Assembly: GCA_963845285.1 (NCBI GenBank)
Contig: CAWJRO010000005.1
Span: forward strand, 114,246 to 178,245
DNA: 64,000 bases
Reading direction: 5' to 3'
Source: Methanobacterium_C sp963845285
GTDB taxonomy: Archaea > Methanobacteriota > Methanobacteria > Methanobacteriales > Methanobacteriaceae
The position numbers and the translations under genes are program-made. A model generated the notes under the pieces. That model was not told where the DNA came from. It saw only the letters and a program-made list of their open reading frames with translations, and did not search any database. Of this stretch, positions 48,055-59,271 are shown piece after piece. Numbering within the stretch: position 1 is the stretch's first letter; each line of letters starts with the position of its first letter.

Positions 48055-49500
48055 ATGAAAAGAATTTTCAAAAAAAAATGCATAAATGATGTTCTTAACC
48101 TTAGCACTTCTAGTCAAGATCTAAAACGATCCATTGGCCCTTTAGGACTTACAGTGATGGGTGTTGGGGCCATAATAGGTGCAGGTATCTTCATAGTAAC
48201 TGGAGTTGCGTCTGCAAAATCCGGTCCCGGACTTGTACTTTCATTTATCATTGCAGCAATAGCCTGCACTTTTACAGCTTTCTGCTACGCAGAATTTGCA
48301 TCCATGATACCTGTGGCGGGAAGTGTCTACACCTATGCCTACGTTGCAATGGGAGAAATATGGGCATGGATGATAGGATGGATACTCATGTTCGAATATC
48401 TTATTGCATCATCTTCAGTTGCCATTGGATGGTCAGCATATACAGTTGGTCTCCTGAACTCTTTAGGCATAGTTCTTCCTGCAATGTTAACAAATCCCCT
48501 TGGTGTAAATGGCGGATTGCTAAACTTACCTGCACTACTGATCGTTGTGTTTTTAACAGAAATACTGCTTCGTGGAGCCGAAGAAAGTGCACGTTTCAAT
48601 GCAATAGCTGTTGGGATAAAAATTGCCATAATAGTTATATTTATTGCCGTTGGTTTAAGCTTTATAAACCCAATGAACTATCATCCATTCATGCCATACG
48701 GATGGTCCGGAATATTTCAGGGTGCATCAATGGTATTCTTTGCATATATAGGATTCGATGCAGTTGCATCTGCTGCAGAAGAAGCTAAAGACCCTCAAAG
48801 AACTTTGCCAATCGGAATATTAGGATCTCTCATAATAAGTTCCATTCTTTACATAGCTGTAGCCGCGGTAATGACCGGAATGGTCAATTATACCTTCCTT
48901 AATAATGCTGCACCTGTATCGGCTGCACTTCAACATGTGGGAGTTGGTTGGGCTCTCTCCATTGTAACATTAGGTGCCATAGCAGGACTTACAACTGTGA
49001 TCCTCGTTAACCTTTTTGGACAAACCAGAATAGCCTTTGCAATGTCCCGTGATGGTCTTCTTCCTGACTTTTTTTCAAAGGTGCATGCAAAATCCAAAGC
49101 ACCATCAGGAAGCATACTAATCATTGGAATTTTCGCTTCAATTATATCAGCATTTTTACCCATGGAATCCATATTCGAACTTGTAAACATTGGTGCGCTC
49201 TCTGCATTTATATTTTTAGCATTATCCATTATCATACTAAGAAAAAACAGTCCTGATATTTGTAGAAGCTTTAAATGTCCTCTTGTGCCAGTTATTCCTG
49301 TGATTTCCATAGGGATGAGTTTACTACTCATATCCAAACTTTCAACCTCCACAATAAGAACGTTTATTATTTGGATCATGGTGGGAATAGTATTCTACTT
49401 TGTATATGGTAAACATACAGGACGTTTTAAAAGTCAGGAAGATAGTGAGAAATCTTTAAATGAAATAAATCCCGTGGAACCTAATAAAACAGGAAAATAA
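48055..49500 (+). CDS. APC-family amino acid permease
   Basis: This 481-aa protein has 12 membrane helices. The first helix carries the APC hallmark GVGAIIGAGIFIVTG and helix 6 the FFAYIGFDAVASAAEEAKDPQRTLP segment, as in cationic amino acid transporters (YfnA/CAT type). It likely imports an amino acid with protons or by exchange. GGGAGTAAT before the ATG supports the start. It is a single gene within the accessory island. Confidence 0.92.
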   Translation: MKRIFKKKCINDVLNLSTSSQDLKRSIGPLGLTVMGVGAIIGAGIFIVTGVASAKSGPGLVLSFIIAAIACTFTAFCYAEFASMIPVAGSVYTYAYVAMGEIWAWMIGWILMFEYLIASSSVAIGWSAYTVGLLNSLGIVLPAMLTNPLGVNGGLLNLPALLIVVFLTEILLRGAEESARFNAIAVGIKIAIIVIFIAVGLSFINPMNYHPFMPYGWSGIFQGASMVFFAYIGFDAVASAAEEAKDPQRTLPIGILGSLIISSILYIAVAAVMTGMVNYTFLNNAAPVSAALQHVGVGWALSIVTLGAIAGLTTVILVNLFGQTRIAFAMSRDGLLPDFFSKVHAKSKAPSGSILIIGIFASIISAFLPMESIFELVNIGALSAFIFLALSIIILRKNSPDICRSFKCPLVPVIPVISIGMSLLLISKLSTSTIRTFIIWIMVGIVFYFVYGKHTGRFKSQEDSEKSLNEINPVEPNKTGK

Positions 49501-49695
49501 AGTTTTAAAAAAATTGAGGAAGATTAAGGGAACAACTTTTAGGAATTTTAATTGAAGTTCAGGGATTGGTTTGTACCCAATTTTAATATTTTATTTTTAG
49601 ATGTGAATTCTGTAATTTCCAAAATTATACAAAAAGATCTGATAAATTAAGAAAAATCATGAAGAAAATGAAATACGGAAGATCATAATGATCGA

Positions 49696-50385
49696 TCATA
49701 AATCCTTTAAATCAGGTTTTGTTAATTCTAAACAAATAACATCACCTTTAGGATATAAAACTGCATTTCCACCATATCTTTTTATGAAATTCAATGCCAT
49801 TTTACTGATTAACTTTGATGGATTTTCTAATGCTTTTACACGTTCAGTGGAAACATAGATATTATCCGTACCCACATCTACTGAGATATTTATTCCCTCC
49901 AACTCTTTATCATCACTTAAAAGTATCTTCTTGAAAAGTTCTTCTTTATCTTGAAGAAATGTAGTAACATCCCTGTAAACATCCTCAAAATCAATTATTT
50001 CGTCATTTTCTGACTTCTTTTTGTGAATTGCCATTTCTATATTTGCTTTAACTTCCCTTTCCTTGAAAGGTTTAAGCAGATACCCATAAGGTCGAGTAAG
50101 TGCAGCTCTTTGAATTATATCATCATCTGCATAGGCAGTTGTGTATATTATAGGTAAATTGTACAGTTTAACCAATTCACCTGCAGTTTCTATACCATCC
50201 ATATCCCCCTTTAAAACAATATCCATCAACACAAGATCTGGAAGGTTTTTATCGACTTTTTCAAGGGTTTCCGATCCAGAAGATGCTGTGTCCGTTACTA
50301 AATATCCAAATTTTTCTAATTTACGTTTCAATCCCATTGCAAGGATTTTCTCATCTTCAACTATCATTATTTTTGTTTTTGACAT
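49696..50385 (-). CDS. Response regulator with novel C-terminal domain
   Basis: The 229-aa protein has an intact receiver domain (about 1-125; VEDE acidic pocket, phosphoacceptor Asp55 in LVLMDIVLKGD, switch Thr in IYTTAY, Lys in LLKPFKE). The following 100 residues form an output domain ending KRYGGNAVLYPKGDVICLELTKP. The same domain makes up the neighbouring 119-aa protein. It is the last gene of a three-gene unit, 18 bases after its neighbour. The HisKA_2 kinase at 51400 is on the same strand and a plausible partner. Confidence 0.88.
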   Translation of the reverse strand: MSKTKIMIVEDEKILAMGLKRKLEKFGYLVTDTASSGSETLEKVDKNLPDLVLMDIVLKGDMDGIETAGELVKLYNLPIIYTTAYADDDIIQRAALTRPYGYLLKPFKEREVKANIEMAIHKKKSENDEIIDFEDVYRDVTTFLQDKEELFKKILLSDDKELEGINISVDVGTDNIYVSTERVKALENPSKLISKMALNFIKRYGGNAVLYPKGDVICLELTKPDLKDL

Positions 50386-50403
50386 TTACACACCATCAAC
50401 GTG

Positions 50404-50763
50404 TTATAAACCTCTTTTAGGTGTTATTAACTCAAGGCATACTCTTTCACCCTTAGGGTAAATGGTTATAGTACCACCATAAGCCTTTATGAACATCTCA
50501 ACAACTTTTGCAAGGGTTTCATATGTTTTTTCAGATTCCACTTTTACACATAGATACGTTTTTTTTATGCCAACGTCCAGAGTATAATCCTCAAGTTCTT
50601 CCAATGTTCTGAGTCCAATTATGGATTCTGTTATATAACGCCTTTTTTCTTCAAGAAATTTATCAACTTCACTGTAAACATTATTAGATAATATTTTATC
50701 TTCATTGGAATTTTCATTGAATGATTCATTAGCTTTAAAATTGTCAGGATTTTCATCAATCAT
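50404..50763 (-). CDS. Stand-alone copy of the regulator's output domain, 119 aa
   Basis: After a 35-residue acidic, Asn-rich N-terminus the protein aligns with the C-terminal domain of the response regulator encoded next to it. Shared pattern: EVDKFLEEKRRYITE, a central LDVGIKKTYLCV strand, and FIKAYGGTITIYPKGERVCLEL. No function is recognised; the pattern of alternating strands and helices suggests a small dimerising or ligand-binding fold. It lies 9 bases downstream of a ribbon-helix-helix gene and 18 bases upstream of the regulator. Confidence 0.75.
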   Translation of the reverse strand: MIDENPDNFKANESFNENSNEDKILSNNVYSEVDKFLEEKRRYITESIIGLRTLEELEDYTLDVGIKKTYLCVKVESEKTYETLAKVVEMFIKAYGGTITIYPKGERVCLELITPKRGL

Positions 50764-50772
50764 TTAAACACC

Positions 50773-50955
50773 TCAGTAATCATCAAGGACATTTTCGCCC
50801 TCAGGTAGTTTAAGCATTTCCCTTTGACACCAATCAAATATAGCTTCTGTAGCGCCTCTCGAGATTTTTCCCTGTTTGTCTCCATATTTAAGTCTTGCAA
50901 TTCTACGAAATGCTATTTCAAGTTCGTCTGATATGCATATTGTAATGCAACCCAT
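50773..50955 (-). CDS. Small ribbon-helix-helix-like protein, 60 aa
   Basis: The protein begins MGCITICISDELEIAFRRIARLKYGDKQGKISRG, which fits the beta-strand plus two helices of CopG/Arc-type DNA-binding proteins. It ends with an acidic tail. It is the first gene of the unit with the 119-aa protein and the response regulator. It could control the operon or work with the output-domain proteins. The family call rests on pattern only. Confidence 0.65.
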   Translation of the reverse strand: MGCITICISDELEIAFRRIARLKYGDKQGKISRGATEAIFDWCQREMLKLPEGENVLDDY

Positions 50956-51135
50956 TTAATTCCCTCTTTATATTTTTTATTATGTATATTCAAGTCAAAT
51001 ATAAACAATTTTAAGTAGTTAGTTGCTTACTACTTTTGATTGTAATAATTTTAAATGTTTCCATTTTACATTTTTAGGAAATAAAATATAATATAGGATT
51101 GAATTATAAATAAAATGGCTTTTTTTATATTTCAA

Positions 51136-51242
51136 GAGGTTGTCTCATAATTCAAAATCTGCAAAAAAATAAGGACAAATAAAGCTTTAAACTCAAAAAT
51201 AAGCAAAATTACATATTTTAAAAGTAATCATGAGACACCCTC
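51136..51242 (+). mobile_element. 107-bp MITE, family 1, copy F
   Basis: Ends GAGGTTGTCTCATAATTC and complement of GAGGGTGTCTCATGAT; second subtype. TTCAA flanks both ends (51131-51135 and 51243-51247). It occupies the middle of the 440-base gap between the regulator operon and the sensor kinase; nothing else is seen there. Confidence 0.87.
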
Positions 51243-51399
51243 TTCAAACTGGAAAATCCATCAAAAACTAGATACTTATTTAAAATTCTAATTTGAAAGT
51301 ATAAGATTTTTTACTTTGTGGGTAGTAATGTGTTTTACAATGAAAATTAGAAAGTCTTTTAAAAATGATATGTTTTATAGGATCAACTAAGAATCCCAT

Positions 51400-53505
51400 T
51401 TAAAACCGTTTTTTATAGACCAGTTCCTTGAAAACTATTATAAAGGTTGTTCCCTCCTTTTTTTCAAGTTTTATATTGCCTTCAAGTTGTTCTGTTAAGG
51501 CTGTTACCAGATGCAGACCTAAAGATGTACTTTTTTCAATTTTAAAATCATTTGGAAGTCCTATTCCATTATCTTTAACTGTTAACTTGAATTTCCTTTC
51601 CTTTTTCCCTCCGTTTTCATGTTTTAGGGATATTTCATGCAGACTTACATTTATTATTCCATTTTTGTCATCTGGAAAGGCATACTTAATGGAGTTTGAT
51701 ACAAGTTCATTTATTATGAGACCACAAGGTACCGCAGTTTCAATATTAAGAAGATAATCTTCTGTATCAATTTCAAGTTTTATTCTATCATTTAAAACTC
51801 CATAAGAATACATGATATCATTTAGAAGGCTATTAAGATAGTTCTTAATGCTGATACTTGAAATATCCGAAGATTTGTATAGATTTTCATGGATCAATGC
51901 CATTGTTTGGATACGGTTCTGGCTCTCAGTGTAGAACTCTATGATCTCTTCATTATCAGTTTCATCTGCTTGCATAGAAAGAAGCGTGGAGATTATCTGC
52001 AAGTTATTCTTAACTCTGTGATGTATTTCCCTTAGCAGAACTTCTTTTTCCTTGAGAGATGATTTTATAAGTTTTTCATTCCTTTTTCTTTCAGTTATAT
52101 CTATAAGTGAAATCATGGTTTCATCAGTATTTAAAATAGAAGTTGAAATGGCTAAAAAGGTTCTTTTATCACCATGAACATCCAACTCAAGCTCATAATT
52201 TTGAATATTCAAAGAAGTCAAACTTAGATCAGTACTATAATTGTCTTCAATATTTGATCCCTGTTTTAAGTATTCTTGAGGAATAAAATCAGTTAATTTT
52301 CTTTTATTTTCTATTTTTTCTTTCGAAATACATGTCATATGTTCAAATTCAGTGTTAACAAGGGATATTATGTTTTCAGCATTGACCATTATCATGCCGG
52401 TACCTGTATTTTCAAATATGGTTCTGTACCTTTTTTCACTGGATTCAATTTTTTCTTTGGAGTTTTGAAGCGAATTAAGCATTTCATTAACAGATATAGC
52501 TAGATCTGAAAGTTCATCATCACCTGAAACCGGAATGCGCTCCGAAAGATCCTGAGTTTTTCTTATGTAAATTATTTTACTACTTATCGTGTCCAATCGT
52601 TTCAATAAAGTTTTATCCAAATAATAAAGAATTAATGCACCCAAAATAATTCCTAAAATAAGTATTATAATCAAAAGGTGCAAGACACCTAATTGATAGG
52701 TTTGATAAATAGGTCTTGTCATGTTAAATCTTAAAATAAACCCATGATCATCGTATAATGTATTTATAAGAGTGTAAGCTGTGGTTGTATTATCGTTAAC
52801 GGCATTTACAAATATAGATGTTCCACTAGACAGGTTTTTATAGGTATTTTTAAGTTCTGAAGATTTTATAATTTCATCATATGGTATTACAGTCACAGAT
52901 GAGTCAGTATCATTAAAAGCATTATTAATTTCTTCAGAAGTGATGTATCTTCCTATTATCAGGGATCCTGCAGAGGGACCTGTTCCATCAGTTTTGAGGA
53001 TGGGTTGTGAAACAACAAAAGTGGGAGTTCCAGATAAAGAAATGAAACCTGAAACAGTTTTATAGCCAGTTTCGGGTTGGATTAAATTGCTGTAATCAGT
53101 TGTAAAATTCTTTAAGTTCTCAGGAAGAGGAATAATTTTATTAATCTGGAGGTTAAAGGCTTTTTCAAAAATAACATTGCCAGAAGGGTCAGTTAGTATT
53201 ATGAAGTTCACATGCAGCATCATAAAAGTGGCGTTCGTGAATTCATTATTAATAAAGGAGGGGTTAGTTCCATTCATGAAGTTGTAAATATCATCCCACT
53301 CAGACCAGTCCTTTGAACGATCCGTCATGTATTCAAGGTCACTGTTTAAAGCTTTCATGTACTCATTTACAAGATGGGTTGTGTAACGATTTTCATCATC
53401 ACTAGCACTGCTTATGAAAATTATGTGAGAAATAACAGAAAAAGTTAAAATCACCGTTAATATTGTGATTGCCATTATCAAAAGGGTTTTTTCACGGGTT
53501 TTCAT
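51400..53505 (-). CDS. CHASE4-HAMP-PAS sensor histidine kinase (HisKA_2 type)
   Basis: This 701-aa kinase has a membrane helix (about 8-30), an extracellular CHASE4-type sensor (about 35-245; DWSEWDDIYNFM), a second helix (about 260-280), HAMP (about 285-340), PAS (about 350-465) and a kinase core. The core has LLREIHHRVKNNLQII and a HATPase with INELVSNSIKYAF and DNGIGLP. The frame extends 18 codons upstream, but GGTG nine bases before the ATG at 53505 and the immediate membrane helix favour this start. It probably phosphorylates the regulator at 49696. Confidence 0.9.
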   Translation of the reverse strand: MKTREKTLLIMAITILTVILTFSVISHIIFISSASDDENRYTTHLVNEYMKALNSDLEYMTDRSKDWSEWDDIYNFMNGTNPSFINNEFTNATFMMLHVNFIILTDPSGNVIFEKAFNLQINKIIPLPENLKNFTTDYSNLIQPETGYKTVSGFISLSGTPTFVVSQPILKTDGTGPSAGSLIIGRYITSEEINNAFNDTDSSVTVIPYDEIIKSSELKNTYKNLSSGTSIFVNAVNDNTTTAYTLINTLYDDHGFILRFNMTRPIYQTYQLGVLHLLIIILILGIILGALILYYLDKTLLKRLDTISSKIIYIRKTQDLSERIPVSGDDELSDLAISVNEMLNSLQNSKEKIESSEKRYRTIFENTGTGMIMVNAENIISLVNTEFEHMTCISKEKIENKRKLTDFIPQEYLKQGSNIEDNYSTDLSLTSLNIQNYELELDVHGDKRTFLAISTSILNTDETMISLIDITERKRNEKLIKSSLKEKEVLLREIHHRVKNNLQIISTLLSMQADETDNEEIIEFYTESQNRIQTMALIHENLYKSSDISSISIKNYLNSLLNDIMYSYGVLNDRIKLEIDTEDYLLNIETAVPCGLIINELVSNSIKYAFPDDKNGIINVSLHEISLKHENGGKKERKFKLTVKDNGIGLPNDFKIEKSTSLGLHLVTALTEQLEGNIKLEKKEGTTFIIVFKELVYKKRF

Positions 53506-53604
53506 TTTAACTTTCACCATCTCATTTAACAAACGTACTAACAGTACCCTTCTTCTCATTATGTATACATTGAGAGAACTTAGTTATAATTATTGATTAT
53601 TTAT

Positions 53605-54849
<1,245 letters not shown>

Positions 54850-55154
54850 TTATTTATATAATATCCTTTAAAATTTAATGAATATTGATCGTATTAATAG
54901 AAATCTGGGAATAATTACCTTAAACACTCAAAATAGATTTTGAAAGATATTTTTATAATTTTATTAAATTGTACATGGATTAATGAGGTCAAAGTTCTCT
55001 ATAAATTGTTGTACTTACAATAGATTTACTAAGTACATTTTTAATGTAAAAGTTTAAATATTTAAATATTTCTAATTATATTAAGAATAGAAGTGCTTTT
55101 CAAAGTGGAAATAATATTAAATAAGATTTAAAAAAAGTTGGTGGAGCTAATTCA

Positions 55155-55244
55155 ATGGTCAGTGCCAGGGTTCTTGTTGTTGAAGATGAAGTTATTCTTG
55201 CATTAGGTATTAAAAGCAAACTTGCACAAACATCAAAAACGTGA
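55155..55244 (+). pseudogene. Response-regulator stub, 29 codons
   Basis: ATG-initiated codons read MVSARVLVVEDEVILALGI and KSKLAQTSKT, then stop. This is the first beta-strand, acidic pocket and first helix of a receiver domain, with nothing after it. TGGAG upstream looks like its former ribosome-binding site. The rest of the gap 54850-55545 holds only decayed sequence. Confidence 0.7.
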
Positions 55245-55545
55245 ACAAAAATCTAAAAAAATGAAGAAAAAAATATTATTAAATTTTTATGAATTTCTTC
55301 TTCAATCTGTACCTTCCTCCACTTCTCAAAATAATTCAAATACCAAAAAACAACTTTTAAACGTATTTCACAACGATTAGAACATGAATTAAAAAGAGAT
55401 TTCTTAAATGAAAGAGAAACATACAAAATCAACGAAAATTCCAATATAAAAAACCGTATTTGAGTTTTACATGACTTATTTAAAGGAATATCTTTCTTCC
55501 ATTGGCATTAACGCTAAATAAATAAAAAATAGGGCGGTTAAACCA

Positions 55546-56136
55546 TTAACCAGAACAAATTTTAAAGCCCTCATCAAATGCTTTCATGTTAATAGGTATG
55601 CTTTTTTCAGGCAGATTGGACCTCATTGAGTCAAGTATCAACTCTTTGTTTAATGGGAATCCTTCAACCGCCGCTGCACCACCAATCATGACCATGTTCA
55701 ATGAAAGAATGTGCCCAGCATCCTTTGCAATTTTTTCAGCATCAAAGGCAAATACTTTTTTTGATTTGGATTTGAGTTCGTCAACAATCACCGAAACATC
55801 AGGGTATGGATCTGCACTTTCCCTTATGTTAAATGGGTATGTTGGGGAAGTGTTCATGACCACGTAAGTGTCTTCACTTATTTTAGAAATGGCCCTTAAG
55901 GCTTCTAAAGGTTCAAATGCCAGTAAAAGGTTTGCTGTACCTTCTTCTATGATTGGACTGTGAGCATTGCCAATTTTAAGTTCTGTTGATACAACACCGC
56001 CACGCTGGGACATTCCATGTATTTCACTCATCAAAACGTTTAGATTGCTTTTCATTGCAGATTCACCAATAACAATTGATGTTTTGATTATTCCCTGCCC
56101 TCCAACACCTGAAATATAAATATTATAAGATTTCAT
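55546..56136 (-). CDS. iorB: Indolepyruvate:ferredoxin oxidoreductase subunit beta
   Basis: The 196-aa subunit is a pyruvate ferredoxin oxidoreductase gamma-type domain: YNIYISGVGGQGIIKTSIVIGE, the SEIHGMSQRGG motif and NTSPTYPF. With IorA it interconverts aryl pyruvates and aryl acetyl-CoA using ferredoxin. In methanogens the reductive carboxylation direction helps make aromatic amino acids from aryl acetates. It follows iorA by 137 bases. Confidence 0.94.
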   Translation of the reverse strand: MKSYNIYISGVGGQGIIKTSIVIGESAMKSNLNVLMSEIHGMSQRGGVVSTELKIGNAHSPIIEEGTANLLLAFEPLEALRAISKISEDTYVVMNTSPTYPFNIRESADPYPDVSVIVDELKSKSKKVFAFDAEKIAKDAGHILSLNMVMIGGAAAVEGFPLNKELILDSMRSNLPEKSIPINMKAFDEGFKICSG

Positions 56137-56201
56137 GTTGATCTCCTCAATTAAAGATTTATATTAATTAACTTTTAGTTTAATAATCATTTAGATTTTT
56201 G

Positions 56202-56247
56202 ATGACAATCATCCTAGACAATCATCCTATCTAGACAATCATCCTAT
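56202..56247. repeat. Short tandem repeat in the iorA-iorB gap
   Basis: GACAATCATCCTA occurs three times in a row with small spacers (TCT between the second and third). The gap otherwise lacks features. It may be replication slippage, or a binding site array affecting iorB expression. Confidence 0.7.
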
Positions 56248-56273
56248 TTTATAACCCTCAAAACATTTAAAAC

Positions 56274-58145
56274 TTATTTTTTCATTCCAATGGCCTTTTC
56301 AGGACATATCTGTACACAGACGTTGCAATTTTTGCAGAGCATGGTATCTATGTGAACAGAGCCATCTTCAACACTTGTAAGTGCAGGGCATGCCAGGTCT
56401 TTAAGACACGTTTCGCATTCATTGCATTTTTCATTGTTAACACCAAGTAAAATCTCTCTTTGTTTGGGCTGCTTATTTTTAATGAGCATACATGGTGATC
56501 TGGATACAACAACTGCCATTCCATCATATTTTAGTGCTTCCTCAATCGTTTCCTGTGATTTTTTTACTAACAATGGGTTTATCGTCCTTAAAAACTTAAC
56601 ACCCGTTCCTTTTACAATATCTTCAATGGAAATCTCCGGAGCTTCATAACCCATCCCATCAACAGGTAAACCTGGGTTGGGCTGGCCTCCAGTCATTGCA
56701 GTGGTTCTGTTATCCAAAATAACCACCACAAACCTGTCATTGTTGTGCACTGCATTTATGAGCGGCGGTACTCCTGCATGGAAGAAAGTTGAATCACCTA
56801 TAAAACTCACTATTTTCTGGTCTGTGGCTTTTGAGAACCCGCAACTTGTACCTATACTTGATCCCATTGATAATAGATAATCTGCAGCTTCGTAGGGCGA
56901 TCCAACTCCCAGGGTGTAGCAACCGATATCACTGGGATGAATTACATTTTCCAGTCCTAAATTCTCTGCTGCTCTTTTAACTGAGTAATATGTTGCTCTG
57001 TGGGGACATCCTGGACATAATGTAGGTGGACGTACAGGAATTGGTATTTCTGTTGATAAAACTTTTTTTAACTTTAAATTTGTGTTCAGTACATTGCCCA
57101 GACCTTTAAGAATTATGTCGGGACTGTACTCGTAGATCATTGGAAACGTACCATCTAATTTACCGTAAACCTTCTTTTTAAGTCCATTTTTTCCTATTAC
57201 AGCAAGTACTTCTTTTTCCATTACAGGATCAACTTCTTCTACCACAACAACACTTTCAAGGTTTTCAATGAATTGCAGTACCAATTCTTCTGGAAATGGG
57301 TAAGATAAAGTGATTTTCAGGACGTTCACGTCGAGATCCTTTTCTTCCACAGCATCCATTACGTAGTTAAATGCGCTTCCACTGGTTATAACACCAATTT
57401 TACTGCCATTATCAAATATTTTATTCAATGAAGAGTTGTTGACAACATCCCCTATTCTTTCCATTTTCTGAACCAGTACTTTGTGCATTTCCCTTGCAGC
57501 TTCAGGTACCGGTACAAAACGTTTTTGATCCCTCTTGAAGAAGCCCTGCTTCCCAGTTTCATTTTTAGACCTCTGTTCCCGTGGCCCTAACTCCACTATT
57601 CCTCTCATGTGGGATACCCTTGTTGTGGTTCGCATGAGAACAGGGAGCTGAAATTCCTCGGATAATTCGAAGCCATACTTCATAAGGTCTTTTAGCTCCT
57701 GAGGACTTGAGGGTTCCATCATAGGCATATTTGCAAGGCGTGCATAATGTCTGTTGTCCTGTTCATTTTGGGAAGAGAATATTGAAGGGTCATCTGCTGA
57801 TAAAATTATCATACCTGCATTTATACCCGTGTAAGCAATACTCATAAAAGAGTCGGCTGCCACATTTACTCCCACATGTTTCATGAATGTAAATGACCTC
57901 AAACCGGACACTGCTGCGGCTGCAGCTACTTCAATGGCCACTTTTTCGTTTGTTGAGAATTCAAAGTAAATACCAGCATCATTTGCTATTTTAGATAACA
58001 CATCACCAATTTCTGATGATGGTGTTCCAGGGTATGTTGCTGCAACTCTAACTCCTGCCTCAAGGGCTCCTCGTACAGTTGCCTCGTTACCCAGCATGAA
58101 GAGTTTTTCATTTTCCTCTGCGGTCAAAACTTTTTTTATATTCAT
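56274..58145 (-). CDS. iorA: Indolepyruvate:ferredoxin oxidoreductase subunit alpha
   Basis: The 623-aa subunit has a pyrimidine-binding domain (ATYPGTPSSEIGDVL), a middle domain, a TPP-binding domain (IGDSTFFHAGVPPLINAVHN, ILDNRTTAMTGGQPNPG) and a C-terminal ferredoxin domain with CNECETCLKDLACPAL and CKNCNVCVQICPEK for two [4Fe-4S] clusters. The full architecture of IorA is present. It is the first gene of the iorAB operon and is oxygen-sensitive in the family. Confidence 0.95.
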   Translation of the reverse strand: MNIKKVLTAEENEKLFMLGNEATVRGALEAGVRVAATYPGTPSSEIGDVLSKIANDAGIYFEFSTNEKVAIEVAAAAAVSGLRSFTFMKHVGVNVAADSFMSIAYTGINAGMIILSADDPSIFSSQNEQDNRHYARLANMPMMEPSSPQELKDLMKYGFELSEEFQLPVLMRTTTRVSHMRGIVELGPREQRSKNETGKQGFFKRDQKRFVPVPEAAREMHKVLVQKMERIGDVVNNSSLNKIFDNGSKIGVITSGSAFNYVMDAVEEKDLDVNVLKITLSYPFPEELVLQFIENLESVVVVEEVDPVMEKEVLAVIGKNGLKKKVYGKLDGTFPMIYEYSPDIILKGLGNVLNTNLKLKKVLSTEIPIPVRPPTLCPGCPHRATYYSVKRAAENLGLENVIHPSDIGCYTLGVGSPYEAADYLLSMGSSIGTSCGFSKATDQKIVSFIGDSTFFHAGVPPLINAVHNNDRFVVVILDNRTTAMTGGQPNPGLPVDGMGYEAPEISIEDIVKGTGVKFLRTINPLLVKKSQETIEEALKYDGMAVVVSRSPCMLIKNKQPKQREILLGVNNEKCNECETCLKDLACPALTSVEDGSVHIDTMLCKNCNVCVQICPEKAIGMKK

Positions 58146-58683
58146 AAATATCTCCTGTAAAACATTGGTAAATCATTCAATTGTTTTTAGTTCTATCCAA
58201 TTTAATCCGTCTTATCTCATAAATTACTTTTGTAAATTTGCATATTTTTCTAAGAAATTATTTTTAAACATTCTGAATCATTACTTATATTGAAACTAAT
58301 TATCCTAAATTATCCTAAAAATTCAAGTTTAAATTTAGTTTTTAGATAGTTTATTTTTGAAGATTTTGAAATAAAATTACCATTGAGAAAATCTGTTGAT
58401 TGATTTATCAATCGTTTAAATTAATATTTAATTTAAAACTGTAGATATATTTATATTAAGATTTATCATCATATCAATTATTTAACAGTTTTTTGATTAA
58501 ATGATTTTGATTAATTAAAATTAATTTCTATAAAAATTTCTATAAATATTAAAATTAAAATATTTTGAAAAACAAATCAAAATTAGAACATAACAAGATT
58601 AGAACATAAGATAAAAAAATCTAAAATTTATTTTTTCATCAAGATAATTTAACTTGAACATCTCATGGAAAATAGGGCATAAA
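58146..58683. other. Very AT-rich divergent promoter region
   Basis: About 540 bases between iorA (left) and the metallopeptidase gene (right), with no supported gene, MITE or GC block. Many TATA-like runs prevent naming one promoter. Confidence 0.55.
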
Positions 58684-59271
58684 ATGAAAAACAATGTTAA
58701 AATCTATGATCTGGATATTGAATATGAAATAATCCATAGAAAAGTTAAATATCCTAGATTAGAACTTAAAACTGACTGTCTACGTCTTATATTGCCTTTA
58801 GGTTATAACAACCATGAAAAACTCCTTGAGAAACATAAAAACTGGATATATAAGAGGGTTTCGTGTATAAAAAGTTCAATGGAAGAAACAAAAAATCGTC
58901 AACTTGACTTTGGAAGGACTGAAGATGAATTTAAGACACTTGTCCAGACTTACATTGAAATTATCTCACAGGAACTGGATGTGAGCGTTAAAAGGGTTTC
59001 CTTCAGGAAAATGACATCACGATGGGGGAGTTGCAGCTCCAAGAAAAATATAAACATTAACAGGTACATGCAGTACATTCCATCTGAACTCATTGAATAT
59101 GTGGTATTTCATGAAATGGCCCATCTCGTTGAAATGGGACACAATAAACGATTCAAGAAAATAATATCAACGAAATTTGCAAACCACAATGAAATGGAAA
59201 GAGAACTTCTGATTTACTGGCTTTTAATAAAAGAGAATATTCCAATGTATAAAAAAAATGCGCAATCTTAG
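58684..59271 (+). CDS. DUF45/YgjP-like zinc metallopeptidase
   Basis: The 195-aa protein ends in a gluzincin-like active site: VVFHEMAHLVEMGHNKRF (HExxH variant HEMAH plus downstream His). The preceding SRWGSCSSKKNININ is typical of the YgjP/SprT-like group. Substrate is unknown. The frame opens at a TTG (58654), but GGG six bases before the ATG at 58684 supports that start. It is a single gene between the ior and tfr loci. Confidence 0.85.
   Translation: MKNNVKIYDLDIEYEIIHRKVKYPRLELKTDCLRLILPLGYNNHEKLLEKHKNWIYKRVSCIKSSMEETKNRQLDFGRTEDEFKTLVQTYIEIISQELDVSVKRVSFRKMTSRWGSCSSKKNININRYMQYIPSELIEYVVFHEMAHLVEMGHNKRFKKIISTKFANHNEMERELLIYWLLIKENIPMYKKNAQS

Noticed and set aside
55253..55444. Minus-strand frame of 63 codons
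   Set aside because: Falls in decayed sequence after the response-regulator stub; low complexity and no start signal.
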